DNA of 64,000 bases, taken from Aquimarina sediminis (lineage in GTDB: Bacteria > Bacteroidota > Bacteroidia > Flavobacteriales > Flavobacteriaceae). Under the pieces are notes generated by a model that was not told the origin of the DNA, ran no database searches, and saw only the letters and a program-made list of their open reading frames with translations. The translations under genes and the position numbers were made by a program. Shown piece by piece: positions 43,495-52,551 of the stretch (positions within the stretch are counted from its first letter, which is position 1; every line of letters begins with the position of its first letter). The stretch covers positions 124,001-188,000 of the forward strand of contig NZ_POYJ01000003.1 in assembly GCF_002895435.1 (NCBI RefSeq), read 5' to 3'.

Positions 43495-44742
43495 TTAATC
43501 CTCTATTATGGTATCGTTTTCCATATCGATAAGGTGTGCAACAGTTTTAATTAGTCTATTATGTTTGGTAACAAAAGGATTGGTTTTATCCCAAACATAA
43601 CCCGCTAAAACAGCGCATATTTGCTTCTTTATTTGAGGATTCTCTGGTCGATGAAAAAACAACTTTTGAAGATTTCCTGTATACCACTCTCTTACATATG
43701 AAGCAAAAACATTGACACCGTTTTTGATGTGTTCTGTATATTCTTGTTCCCAATTTACAGTCTCTTTTTGTAATTCTTTAGTGATTAGTTTTGCCGCGAG
43801 TAAAGCAGACTCAGTTGCAAATGTTACTCCAGAAGAAAATACAGGGTCTAAAAATTCAGCACTATTTCCTGTTAATACATATCCTTTTCCGTATAACTGT
43901 TTTACAGATTTTGAATAATTCTTAATATGTATAGGGTCAAATAAAAATTCAACATTTTCAAATCGTTTATAAAAATAATCAGAATGTCTGAGCATCTGTG
44001 TCAACTTTTCTGTGGTATCTCCAACAAAAGAATCTAGAAACTCTGTTGGTCCAACATAGCCTATGCTAGTAACACCATTAGAAAAGGGGATTACCCACAA
44101 CCAGGTTTGCGTATCTATTACATCAAAGGTAATAAGTGTTCCCTCATTCCCTTTTGGTCTGTAAATATCTTTAACATGAGTAAAAATCGAAGAATGTTTA
44201 GGAAGCTCAGAAGGTTTTTCTAGATCTAATAACCGTGGGAGCACTCTTCCGTATCCGCTAGAATCTATAATATACTTTGCTGTAATCACTTTGTGCTTCC
44301 CTTCTTTATCTCTAATTGTTGTTTTAGAAATCTCATCTTCAAAATCGACCGCAATCACTTCTTCTTCAAAAGCAATATTTACACCTCTTGTTTTGAGTTC
44401 TTTTACTAACGTATGGTCAAAATCTGCACGTGGCACCTGCCAGGTCCAATCCCAGCCTTTGGTATGTTTTTTACTGAAATCGAAATTACAAACTTGGGAC
44501 CCTTTTATAAAACGAGCTCCTGATTTTACTTCAAAGCCAATATTTTTCAAGCAATCAAGTAATCCAACCTCCTCAAAATGATCCATGCACCTTGGTAAAA
44601 GGCTTTCGCCAATAACAAATCTGGGGAAAAGACTCTTTTCTACGATTTTTATGCGATAACCATTATTGTGTAAATAAGAGGCAGCAACACAGCCGGAAGG
44701 TCCTGCGCCGACTATTAAAACATCAATAGATTCATCATTCAT
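43495..44742 (-). CDS. FAD-dependent oxidoreductase of the flavin halogenase/hydroxylase family
   Basis: This 415-residue flavoprotein starts with the Rossmann motif GAGPSG (12-17). It carries GESLLP (44-49), the form found in phenol-type FADH2 halogenases, and WxWxIP (Trp213, Trp215, Pro218), the halogenase signature that blocks simple monooxygenation. A Lys at 72 lies near the position of the conserved halogenase Lys. In the flexirubin family some aromatic rings carry chlorine or extra methyl/hydroxyl groups, so it may modify the aryl end, but could also be a plain hydroxylase. It is divergent to the TAL gene with a short dyad between. Confidence 0.75.
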   Translation of the reverse strand: MNDESIDVLIVGAGPSGCVAASYLHNNGYRIKIVEKSLFPRFVIGESLLPRCMDHFEEVGLLDCLKNIGFEVKSGARFIKGSQVCNFDFSKKHTKGWDWTWQVPRADFDHTLVKELKTRGVNIAFEEEVIAVDFEDEISKTTIRDKEGKHKVITAKYIIDSSGYGRVLPRLLDLEKPSELPKHSSIFTHVKDIYRPKGNEGTLITFDVIDTQTWLWVIPFSNGVTSIGYVGPTEFLDSFVGDTTEKLTQMLRHSDYFYKRFENVEFLFDPIHIKNYSKSVKQLYGKGYVLTGNSAEFLDPVFSSGVTFATESALLAAKLITKELQKETVNWEQEYTEHIKNGVNVFASYVREWYTGNLQKLFFHRPENPQIKKQICAVLAGYVWDKTNPFVTKHNRLIKTVAHLIDMENDTIIED

Positions 44743-44775
44743 AGCACTACTATAGTATAGACTCCTTAATTATTA

Positions 44776-44783
44776 TAAATTTG
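44776..44783 (+). promoter_or_regulatory. Bacteroidetes -7 box (TAAATTTG) for the TAL operon
   Basis: TAAATTTG matches TAnnTTTG, 69 bases before the TAL start codon. It would drive the whole pigment operon. Confidence 0.45.
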
Positions 44784-44791
44784 CAAACCAA

Positions 44792-44816
44792 AATAACTAT
44801 TTTACTTTTAGTTATT
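44792..44816. promoter_or_regulatory. Candidate operator between the flavoprotein and TAL genes
   Basis: AATAACTA and TAGTTATT form a perfect 8-bp dyad with a 9-base spacer, between two divergent genes and right after the TAL -7 box. No regulator gene lies next to it. Confidence 0.4.
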
Positions 44817-44852
44817 AAAATATTATTTATTAAAAATTTGAGGAAAATATAA

Positions 44853-46388
44853 ATGCCAGTACTTAAAGGAAAATTAGAAATACAAGATTTTTATAAAATC
44901 ATATTTCAAGATGAATCGATTGAGATAGACGATAGTGTGTTAGCAACTGTAGAAGAGAGTTTCGATTTTTTAAAAAAATTTTCTGAGAACAAAATTATAT
45001 ACGGGGTAAATACTGGCTTTGGACCAATGGCTCAATATAGAATCAATGATGAAGAAAGAAATCAATTGCAGTATAATTTGATTCGAAGTCATGCATCTGG
45101 AACAGGAAATCCCATCCCTTCTATGTATGTAAAAGCAGCAATGTTAGCTCGTTTGAATACACTTTGTTTAGGGAATTCTGGAGTTCATAAGTCCGTAGTA
45201 AGTGTGATGATTTCTATGATTAATAAAAAAATCACTCCTCTTATTTATGAACACGGAGGCGTAGGAGCAAGTGGAGATTTGGTGCAATTAGCGCACTTGG
45301 CTTTAACGCTTATTGGTGAAGGAGAAGTGTTTCATAAGGGAGAACGAAAATCTACCAAAGAAGTTTTTGAACAAGAAAGTATAGAACCAATAACAGTTGC
45401 ATTAAGAGAAGGACTCGCGATAATGAATGGTACTTCAGTAATGACAGGAGTTGGACTAGTTAATACAATTTATACGCGAAGATTATTGAATTGGATGGTT
45501 TCTGCATCTTGCGCCATTAATGAAATTGTAAAAGCGTATGATGATCATTTGTCATATGAATTAAATCATGCCAAAAAGCACATAGGGCAACAGCAGATAG
45601 CCAAACAAATGCGAACGCATTTAGAAAACAGCTCTTTGATCAGAAAAAGAGAAGAATATTTGTATAATGATCAGACCGAAGTTGATGTTTTTAAAGAAAA
45701 AGTACAAGAATATTATTCTCTACGCTGTGTTCCGCAGGTATTAGGTCCTGTGCTGGATACATTAAATAATGTAGAGAAAATCTTAATAGAAGAAGTTAAC
45801 TCTGCAAATGATAATCCAATTATAGACGTAAAAGAGAAACATGTATATCACGGAGGGAATTTTCATGGAGATTACGTGTCTTTAGAAATGGATAAGCTAA
45901 AAATTGTAGTGACCAAAATGACAATGCTGGCAGAACGTCAATTAAACTATTTGCTTAACTCAAAATTGAATAATATACTCCCACCATTTGTGAACCTTGC
46001 CAAATTAGGATTAAATTTTGGAATGCAAGGAGTACAGTTTACTGCAACATCCACAACTGCCGAGAATCAAATGTTGTCAAATCCAATGTATGTACATAGT
46101 ATTCCTAATAATAATGATAATCAAGATATTGTTAGTATGGGAACAAATGCCGCAATGATCACAAAAAAAGTTATTGAAAATGGGTTTGAAGTTGTGGCAA
46201 TTGAGTTGATAACTATTATTCAGGCAATTGAATATTTAGATCTAAAAGATGAGGTTTCTGTTAACACCAAAAAGATGTATGATTCTATACGAAATATAGT
46301 TCCTATATTTACAGATGATGTAGTAATGTATCCCTATGTAAATAAGGTAAAAGATTTTATTATAAATAACGAAAATATAAGCTCTTAA
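44853..46388 (+). CDS. Tyrosine ammonia-lyase (aryl starter for the pigment)
   Basis: This enzyme removes ammonia from tyrosine to give 4-coumarate. The 511-residue protein contains the MIO-forming Ala139-Ser140-Gly141 in GGVGASGDL, the catalytic Tyr50 in YGVNTGFG and SNPMYVHSIPNNNDNQD near 410-430. The S79-H80 pair in LIRSHASGTG is the TAL form (phenylalanine lyases have FL there). The sequence is close to the known Flavobacterium johnsoniae TAL from the flexirubin cluster. It starts the rightward pigment operon. Confidence 0.93.
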   Translation: MPVLKGKLEIQDFYKIIFQDESIEIDDSVLATVEESFDFLKKFSENKIIYGVNTGFGPMAQYRINDEERNQLQYNLIRSHASGTGNPIPSMYVKAAMLARLNTLCLGNSGVHKSVVSVMISMINKKITPLIYEHGGVGASGDLVQLAHLALTLIGEGEVFHKGERKSTKEVFEQESIEPITVALREGLAIMNGTSVMTGVGLVNTIYTRRLLNWMVSASCAINEIVKAYDDHLSYELNHAKKHIGQQQIAKQMRTHLENSSLIRKREEYLYNDQTEVDVFKEKVQEYYSLRCVPQVLGPVLDTLNNVEKILIEEVNSANDNPIIDVKEKHVYHGGNFHGDYVSLEMDKLKIVVTKMTMLAERQLNYLLNSKLNNILPPFVNLAKLGLNFGMQGVQFTATSTTAENQMLSNPMYVHSIPNNNDNQDIVSMGTNAAMITKKVIENGFEVVAIELITIIQAIEYLDLKDEVSVNTKKMYDSIRNIVPIFTDDVVMYPYVNKVKDFIINNENISS

Positions 46389-46486
46389 GAGGTGTTGCAG
46401 TATATTGGATTTTAAACATATTTTCTATACTCAACCCCATCGAGCAATTAAAGAATAAGTAATAGTATTGTAGGATTATCATTTAC

Positions 46487-47242
46487 ATGAAAAAAGATAA
46501 AAAAGAACTTAAAAAATACGCATTAATAACTGGAGGATCCAGAGGAATAGGAAGTGCTATATGTATCCAGTTGGCTAAAGATACAGATTATCAGATTTTA
46601 ATTAATTATAAAGGCAATATAGATGCCGCTAACAGAACATTAGAACAGGTAATAGCAGCAGGAGGAAAAGGAGAGTTGCTGCAATTTGATGTAGCCGATG
46701 AAAATGATGTAAAAACAACACTTGATACATGGCATGATAGTCACAAAGATGCTATTGTGGAAGTTGTAGTTAACAATGCGGGAATTACAAAAGATGGATT
46801 ATTCATGTGGATGAAGAATGAAGATTGGACTAATGTTATCAATACAAGCCTACACGGCTTTTTTAATGTAACTAATCATTTGATACAAAAATTACTCGTT
46901 CATCGATATGGTCGTATCATAAATATGGTTTCTGTCTCTGGATTAAAAGGAACACCAGGGCAAACTAATTATTCTGCGGCCAAGGGAGCAGTTATAGGGG
47001 CTACAAAAGCACTGGCTCAAGAAGTGGCTAAGAGAAATATTACGGTAAATGCCGTAGCTCCGGGGTTTATCAAAACTGATATGACTAGTGAGTTGGATGA
47101 AAAAGAACTAAAAAAACTAATTCCTGCTAATAGATTTGGAGAAGCAGAAGAAGTTGCTCATGTAGTGTCGTTTTTAGCCTCTAAAAAAGCATCGTATATT
47201 ACAGGTGAAGTTATAAATATTAATGGCGGAATTTACTCGTAA
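46487..47242 (+). CDS. 3-oxoacyl-ACP reductase (FabG type)
   Basis: This 251-residue short-chain dehydrogenase carries the NADP loop GGSRGIG (16-22), NNAG (96-99) and the catalytic Ser149, Tyr162 and Lys166 (YSAAKG). The sequence CIQLA...NAVAPGFIKTDM fits FabG. It reduces each new 3-keto group of the polyene chain. It follows TAL by 98 bases and precedes the first ketosynthase by 15, within the operon. Confidence 0.92.
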   Translation: MKKDKKELKKYALITGGSRGIGSAICIQLAKDTDYQILINYKGNIDAANRTLEQVIAAGGKGELLQFDVADENDVKTTLDTWHDSHKDAIVEVVVNNAGITKDGLFMWMKNEDWTNVINTSLHGFFNVTNHLIQKLLVHRYGRIINMVSVSGLKGTPGQTNYSAAKGAVIGATKALAQEVAKRNITVNAVAPGFIKTDMTSELDEKELKKLIPANRFGEAEEVAHVVSFLASKKASYITGEVININGGIYS

Positions 47243-47257
47243 ACTAATTCTGAATAC

Positions 47258-48475
47258 ATGAGAAGAGTTGTAATCACGGGAATGGGCATATATTCTTGTA
47301 TAGGTAAAAACCTTGAGGAAGTAAAAGAATCACTATATAATGGGAGATCAGGAATAATCTTTGATGAAGGCAGGAAAAAAATTGGATATCGTTCTTGTTT
47401 AACTGGGATGGTGGAAGAACCTAATTTGAAGAAATTATTATCTAGAAGACAACGTATTAGTTTGGGGCAAGAAGGAACATATGCTTATGTTGCTACACTC
47501 GAAGCACTCAAGAATGCTAATATAGATCAATCTTTTTTGGATCAGAATGAAGTTGGCATACTTTATGGTAATGATAGCACAGCAAAATCTGTTATTGAGT
47601 CAGTGGATAAGATTAGAGAAAAGAAAGATACAACCTTGGTTGGTTCTGGAGCCATTTTTAAAGGGATGAACTCTTCGGTAACCATGAATCTATCTACCAT
47701 CTTTAAACTTAAAGGGATAAATTTTACTATTAGCGCTGCTTGTGCTAGTGGATCTCATGCTATAGGTATGGCCTACCAGCTTATAAAAAGCGGACTGCAA
47801 GACTGTATCATTTGTGGTGGGGCTCAAGAAATAAATGAGCTTGCTATGGGAAGTTTTGACGGTTTAGGCGTCTTTTCTGTAAATGAAAAAGACCCTCAAA
47901 AAGCATCTCGCCCTTTTGATACCAATAGAGATGGGCTGGTGCCTAGTGGAGGAGGAGCTACACTCGTTGTAGAAAGCTATGAATCAGCAATTAAAAGAGG
48001 AGCAAATATTCTCGGAGAGATTATTGGATATGGATTTTCTTCTAATGGAGAGCATATATCTACTCCAAATGTTGATGGACCATCCAGAGCCATGAAAAAA
48101 GCTATCCAACAGGCAGAAATTAAAACGTCTGACATAGATTATGTAAATGCGCATGCTACCTCTACTCCGGTAGGAGATGCTAATGAAGCCAAAGCTATAT
48201 TTGATGTTTTTGGAGAAGATGGTCCCTATGTTAGTTCTACAAAATCAATGACCGGTCATGAATGCTGGATGGCTGGAGCAAGTGAAGTAATTTATTCTAT
48301 GTTGATGATGCAACATTCCTTTGTAGCTCCAAACATTAATTTGGAAACCCCTGATGATCAGGCTTCTCAATTAAATTTGGTGAGCAAAACTCTAGATAAA
48401 AAAATTGATGTATTTTTGTCAAATTCTTTTGGATTTGGGGGAACAAATTCAGCAGTAATAATAAAAAAATATTAA
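47258..48475 (+). CDS. Beta-ketoacyl-ACP synthase (KS1, intact triad)
   Basis: This 405-residue condensing enzyme has a complete active site: Cys162 in SAACASGSHA, His299 in VNAHATSTP and His334 in KSMTGHECW. It belongs to the FabF/KAS II shape and extends the polyene chain with malonyl units. It sits directly before the first ACP (10-base gap), so the two probably work together. Confidence 0.93.
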   Translation: MRRVVITGMGIYSCIGKNLEEVKESLYNGRSGIIFDEGRKKIGYRSCLTGMVEEPNLKKLLSRRQRISLGQEGTYAYVATLEALKNANIDQSFLDQNEVGILYGNDSTAKSVIESVDKIREKKDTTLVGSGAIFKGMNSSVTMNLSTIFKLKGINFTISAACASGSHAIGMAYQLIKSGLQDCIICGGAQEINELAMGSFDGLGVFSVNEKDPQKASRPFDTNRDGLVPSGGGATLVVESYESAIKRGANILGEIIGYGFSSNGEHISTPNVDGPSRAMKKAIQQAEIKTSDIDYVNAHATSTPVGDANEAKAIFDVFGEDGPYVSSTKSMTGHECWMAGASEVIYSMLMMQHSFVAPNINLETPDDQASQLNLVSKTLDKKIDVFLSNSFGFGGTNSAVIIKKY

Positions 48476-48485
48476 AAGTTAGAAG

Positions 48486-48728
48486 ATGGATAAAGAAGTT
48501 ATTATTGAAAAAATAAACAACTTTCTTATAGATGAATTCGAAGTTGAGGTTGATGACATTGCACCAGAAGCGAATTTAACAGAAACACTAGAGTTAGATA
48601 GCTTGGATTTTGTTGATTTGGTGGTGGCTATTGAAGCTAATTTTGGAGTGAAATTAGTAGGAGAAGATTTTATAGATGTAGTAACTCTTCAAAATTTTTA
48701 CGATCTGATCGAAAAAAAAATAAGTTAA
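48486..48728 (+). CDS. Acyl carrier protein (ACP1)
   Basis: This 80-residue acidic four-helix protein has the phosphopantetheine site Ser39 in ELDSLDFVDLV. The length is typical of type II ACPs. It carries the growing chain and lies between KS1 and the LpxL-like acyltransferase gene. Confidence 0.93.
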   Translation: MDKEVIIEKINNFLIDEFEVEVDDIAPEANLTETLELDSLDFVDLVVAIEANFGVKLVGEDFIDVVTLQNFYDLIEKKIS

Positions 48729-48744
48729 AAAATAAGAATTAATA

Positions 48745-49626
48745 ATGGCTGCCGAATGGAGTGGAAAATCCGGAGGTTCTGTTTTGGGATACAGGATATT
48801 TGTCTTTTGTATTAAGAAACTAGGATTACTTTCAGCGTATTTCTTATTATATTTTGTTGCAGCTTATTTTTGTCTATTCTCTAGAAAAAGTACAAAATCC
48901 AGCTACTATTATTTTCATAAAAGGCGAGGGTATTCAGTGGTAAAAAGTATTCTGGGAATATACAGGAGTTATTATAGATTTGGTCAGACTATTATTGATA
49001 AAGTTGCAATCTCATCAGGACTAAGAAATAAATTTACATATCATTTTGATGGTATAGAAGAGTTAAAGAAACTACTAGGTCAGAAAAAAGGAGGTATACT
49101 CATTAGTGCTCATGTTGGAAATTTTGAAATCGCTGAGTATTTTCTGAATGAGCTTGATGAAAATCCAGAAATAAGTTTGTTGACAACAGATTCTGAGCAT
49201 CGTGCAATTAAAGAATACCTGGAAAGTGTGATGGTAAAATCCAATATAAAATTTATTATCATCAAAGATGACCTTTCACATATCTTTGAGATTAATACAA
49301 CACTATCTAGAAATGAACTGATTTGTATTACCGGAGATCGATATGTACAAGGAGCAAAGTTCTTAACAGGGGAGCTTTTGGGTAAGGAAGCAAGATTTCC
49401 TGCAGGACCTTTTTTGATAGGGTCAAGATTAAAAGTTCCTGTAGTCTTTGTGTATGTAATGAAAGAAACCAGTAAACATTATCATTTGTATGCAAGAACG
49501 GCAGAGGTAAAACATAGAGATTCTCAAGACCTACTTAAAAAATACACAAACAATGTAGAATGGATTCTTGAAAAATATCCATTACAATGGTTTAACTATT
49601 TTGACTTTTGGAATGATATAAATTAA
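48745..49626 (+). CDS. LpxL/HtrB-like acyltransferase
   Basis: This 293-residue protein has an N-terminal membrane segment (about 28-47) and the LpxL-type motif His123-X4-Glu128 (SAHVGNFE). The later PAGPFLIGSRLKVPVVFVY is also typical of the family. In lipid A synthesis such enzymes move a fatty acid from ACP; in pigment clusters the same family is thought to attach or modify the polyene in the membrane. In APE clusters a related protein links the acyl chain to a lipid. This role is inferred. Confidence 0.85.
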   Translation: MAAEWSGKSGGSVLGYRIFVFCIKKLGLLSAYFLLYFVAAYFCLFSRKSTKSSYYYFHKRRGYSVVKSILGIYRSYYRFGQTIIDKVAISSGLRNKFTYHFDGIEELKKLLGQKKGGILISAHVGNFEIAEYFLNELDENPEISLLTTDSEHRAIKEYLESVMVKSNIKFIIIKDDLSHIFEINTTLSRNELICITGDRYVQGAKFLTGELLGKEARFPAGPFLIGSRLKVPVVFVYVMKETSKHYHLYARTAEVKHRDSQDLLKKYTNNVEWILEKYPLQWFNYFDFWNDIN

Positions 49627-49636
49627 TGGAAAGCAA

Positions 49637-50074
49637 ATGAATTTACTTAAAGAGAAAATAACAGATAGTGATATTATTCTAAAGCTTATTCCACAAAGAG
49701 CGCCAATGATAATGGTAGACTCATTACTATATTATGATGCGGCAAAAGTGATTTCGGGACTTACAGTTACTGGTAAGAATATTTTTGTTGACAATGATAA
49801 ACTTACCGAACCCGGTCTCATTGAACACATGGCGCAAACCGTAGCCCTATATACAGGATATCATTTTTATATTAATAATTTACAAGCTCCAGAAGGATAT
49901 ATCGGTGCGATTAAAGGAGTTGAGATAAGTAAGCTTCCATCAGTAGGAAACCAATTGGAAACAGAAGTAGTAATTTTACAGGAAATAATGGATGTAACTC
50001 TGGTTAAAGGAACCACTCGATTAGATGGTGAGATTATTATGACTGCTCAAATGAAAACTGTTTTGAAAAAGTAA
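49637..50074 (+). CDS. Hotdog dehydratase-like protein (Glu present, His missing)
   Basis: This 145-residue single hotdog protein starts with the FabZ-like PQRAPMIMVDSL at 19-30. Alignment by eye to FabZ puts Glu63 (PGLIEHMAQ) at the catalytic Glu position, while the His of the GHFPG loop is absent (region NIFVDNDKL). It resembles ApeP of aryl polyene clusters. It may dehydrate the 3-hydroxy intermediate together with the FabZ-like protein encoded further on, which has the complementary set of residues. Confidence 0.75.
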   Translation: MNLLKEKITDSDIILKLIPQRAPMIMVDSLLYYDAAKVISGLTVTGKNIFVDNDKLTEPGLIEHMAQTVALYTGYHFYINNLQAPEGYIGAIKGVEISKLPSVGNQLETEVVILQEIMDVTLVKGTTRLDGEIIMTAQMKTVLKK

Positions 50075-50079
50075 GTGCA

Positions 50080-50520
50080 ATGAAGAAGAAAGAGCATGCC
50101 GATGCAACAAAATATAAGGCAACCTATGATATAAGAATACGGTTTAATGAAACCGATCCACTGGGGATTGTATGGCATGGTTATTATATTCATTATTTTG
50201 AAGATGGGAGAGAAGCTTTTGGAAGAAAATACGGAATCTCGTATCTGGATGTTCAAAAAAATGGATACGCAACGCCAATTGTAAAGTCACTATGCGAACA
50301 TAAATTACCCTTGCGATATGGTGAAATTGCTACAATAGAGACTACGTTTGTTAACACCTCTGCGGCCAAAATGATTTTTTTATATAAAATTTTAAATGCA
50401 GAAGGAAATATTGTATGTACAGGAGAGACTGTTCAGGTATTTGTAGATGATAAAGGAGAACTATCACTAACAAATCCACCCTTTTTTGAAATATGGAAAC
50501 AACAAATGGAGATAGTATAA
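50080..50520 (+). CDS. Hotdog acyl thioesterase (4HBT/YbgC type)
   Basis: This 146-residue protein carries the 4HBT motif NETDPLGIVWHGYYIHYFEDGREAF, with the catalytic Asp26 in the DPLG loop. It likely hydrolyses an acyl-ACP or acyl-CoA thioester. In this cluster it could release the finished polyene or clear wrong intermediates. It is five bases after the dehydratase-like gene. Confidence 0.85.
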   Translation: MKKKEHADATKYKATYDIRIRFNETDPLGIVWHGYYIHYFEDGREAFGRKYGISYLDVQKNGYATPIVKSLCEHKLPLRYGEIATIETTFVNTSAAKMIFLYKILNAEGNIVCTGETVQVFVDDKGELSLTNPPFFEIWKQQMEIV

Positions 50521-50527
50521 AACAATA

Positions 50528-51673
50528 ATGAGATCAGTTTTTATTACAGCAGATAATATAGTGTCACCACTCGGGTTTACTAGTGTAAAGAATATTGCTC
50601 AGATTGCGCAAGAACAGACTGGGATTGCATTGCACTCTGATATAGCTATGTCTGCGTCCCCTTTTTATGCTTCAATAATTAAAAACGATACATTAGAACA
50701 AGCATTTCGGCAAATTGATGATGAAGCAAGGTTTACAAAACTTGAAAAAATGATGCTTCTTTCTTTGCAGGATACAATTTCTAAAGCTTCATTCTCTATC
50801 ACCAATAAAACAGCATTGGTCATTTCTACCACAAAAGGGAATATTGATGTATTGCATTCAGAAAAGAGTGTTTTTTCGCCAGATAGAGCGTATTTGCCAG
50901 TACTAGGAAATAAAATCAAAACTTTTTTTGGATTTAAAAATGACCCCATTATTGTATCTAATGCTTGTGTGTCAGGGATTCTTGCAGTCGCAGTTGCAAA
51001 AAGATTAATTCAGAGTAATTTCTATGATAATGCTTTTGTTGTAAGTGGAGATATTGTTTCAGAATTCACATTATCTGGATTTAATGCCTTTCAAGCTATT
51101 AGCAATGCACCTTGCCAACCTTTTTCAAAAAACAGAAAAGGAATAACTATTGGCGAGGCTGCCGCATCAGTAGCTATTACAACTGAAAAAGAAACAAATG
51201 AGGTTGTCGAAATTATTGGCGATGGATCATGTAATGATGCTAACCATATTTCTGGTCCTTCAAGAAATGGAGAAGGATTGTATAAAAGTATACAATCGGC
51301 GATAAAAGAAGCCGATATCCAGACCGAAAATATAGATTACATATCTGCTCATGGGACAGCAACGCTATACAATGATGAAATGGAAGCTATTGCGGTAAAC
51401 AGGGCGAATTTGGGAAATACTCCTATAAATAGTCTAAAAGGATATTATGGGCATACATTGGGAGCATCAGGATTACTAGAAACCATTGTTGGTTTGCATA
51501 CTATGAAAAACAATACCCTATATACATCTATAGGAATTGATGAACTGGGAGTGTCTGAGCCTATAAATATTATCAAAAGTAAACAATCAAAAGACGTAAA
51601 CACTTTTTTAAAAACAGCTTCGGGTTTTGGAGGTTGTAATACAGCAGTCCTTTTTAAAAAACATAACATTTGA
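50528..51673 (+). CDS. Beta-ketoacyl-ACP synthase (KS2, intact triad)
   Basis: This 381-residue condensing enzyme is slightly short for the family but has a complete active site: Cys147 in SNACVSGILA, His275 in ISAHGTAT and His309 in YYGHTLGASG. It ends overlapping the next, degenerate ketosynthase-like gene by four bases, so the pair is likely translated together and may form a complex, as ketosynthase/chain-length-factor pairs do. Confidence 0.92.
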   Translation: MRSVFITADNIVSPLGFTSVKNIAQIAQEQTGIALHSDIAMSASPFYASIIKNDTLEQAFRQIDDEARFTKLEKMMLLSLQDTISKASFSITNKTALVISTTKGNIDVLHSEKSVFSPDRAYLPVLGNKIKTFFGFKNDPIIVSNACVSGILAVAVAKRLIQSNFYDNAFVVSGDIVSEFTLSGFNAFQAISNAPCQPFSKNRKGITIGEAAASVAITTEKETNEVVEIIGDGSCNDANHISGPSRNGEGLYKSIQSAIKEADIQTENIDYISAHGTATLYNDEMEAIAVNRANLGNTPINSLKGYYGHTLGASGLLETIVGLHTMKNNTLYTSIGIDELGVSEPINIIKSKQSKDVNTFLKTASGFGGCNTAVLFKKHNI

Positions 51674-52293
51674 AAAATAACTTTGGTATAGCAAGCTATT
51701 GTAGCATTAAAGACAATATGATTTTTCATAATGGAAAGGAAATTGTAATAAAAGACAGTAGTCTTTCTTGTAATGAATTTTTAAAACAAGTTTACAAAGA
51801 ACATGTAAATGACTATGCCAAATTTTTTAAAATGGATACTATCAGTAAACTCGCTTTTTTGGCTGCAGAATTTATATGTAACCAAGCTTCTGTTTTGCCA
51901 AAAGATAAAGGAGACATGGCTATTGTACTGTCGAATAACAGTGCTAGTTTGGATACTGATAGAAAACATCAGGATACCATAAATGATAAGAATAATTATT
52001 TCCCTAGCCCCGCCGTATTTGTATACACATTACCAAATATTGGAGTTGGAGAAATTAGTATCAGACATGAGATACAAGGAGAAAATGCCTTTTTTGTCTT
52101 TGAAAAATTTAATGCCAAAGCATTAATGCAGTATTCAACAGCCTTGATTAATGCCCAAAAATGTACTCATGTATTATGTGGATGGGTAGATGTCGACAAG
52201 GATCAGTATGATGCATTTATGTATCTTGTAAGTAAAGATGGTCAATTTAAACACACAGAAGAAAATATTAATACATTATATCAAAAAAACTAA
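51670..52293 (+). CDS. Truncated ketosynthase-like protein, no active site
   Basis: This 207-residue protein starts with TTG at 51670, inside the stop of KS2. Its sequence (KLAFLAAEFICNQ, AIVLSNNSASLDTDRKHQ, SPAVFVYTLPNIGVGEISIRH) resembles the N-terminal half of ketosynthases, but the catalytic Cys and both His are absent and the C-terminal half of the fold is missing. Small KS-like proteins are a regular part of flexirubin/aryl polyene clusters. It probably plays a structural part in a complex, not a catalytic one. The next gene follows with a one-base overlap. Confidence 0.7.
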   Translation: MKNNFGIASYCSIKDNMIFHNGKEIVIKDSSLSCNEFLKQVYKEHVNDYAKFFKMDTISKLAFLAAEFICNQASVLPKDKGDMAIVLSNNSASLDTDRKHQDTINDKNNYFPSPAVFVYTLPNIGVGEISIRHEIQGENAFFVFEKFNAKALMQYSTALINAQKCTHVLCGWVDVDKDQYDAFMYLVSKDGQFKHTEENINTLYQKN

Positions 52294-52550
52294 TGGAAGC
52301 ATTAAAACTAGAACTTAAAGAGAATATTATTGAACAACTCAATTTAGAAGATTTTACCTCTTCTGATATAGCTGATGATGATGCCTTATTTGGTGATGGA
52401 TTGGGTTTGGATTCTATTGATGCTTTAGAGCTTATTGTAATTCTTGATAAAGATTATGGGATTAAAATAACTGACCCTCAGGAAGGAAAAGAAATTTTTA
52501 AATCGATTACATCCTTAGCCTCATATATTACTACACATAGAACAAAATAA
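52293..52550 (+). CDS. Acyl carrier protein (ACP2)
   Basis: This 85-residue protein has the phosphopantetheine Ser41 in GLGLDSIDALELIV, the form found in aryl polyene ACPs. It differs clearly from ACP1, suggesting separate duties (for example, starter loading versus elongation). It lies between the truncated KS-like gene and KS3. Confidence 0.92.
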   Translation: MEALKLELKENIIEQLNLEDFTSSDIADDDALFGDGLGLDSIDALELIVILDKDYGIKITDPQEGKEIFKSITSLASYITTHRTK

Positions 52551-52551
52551 A

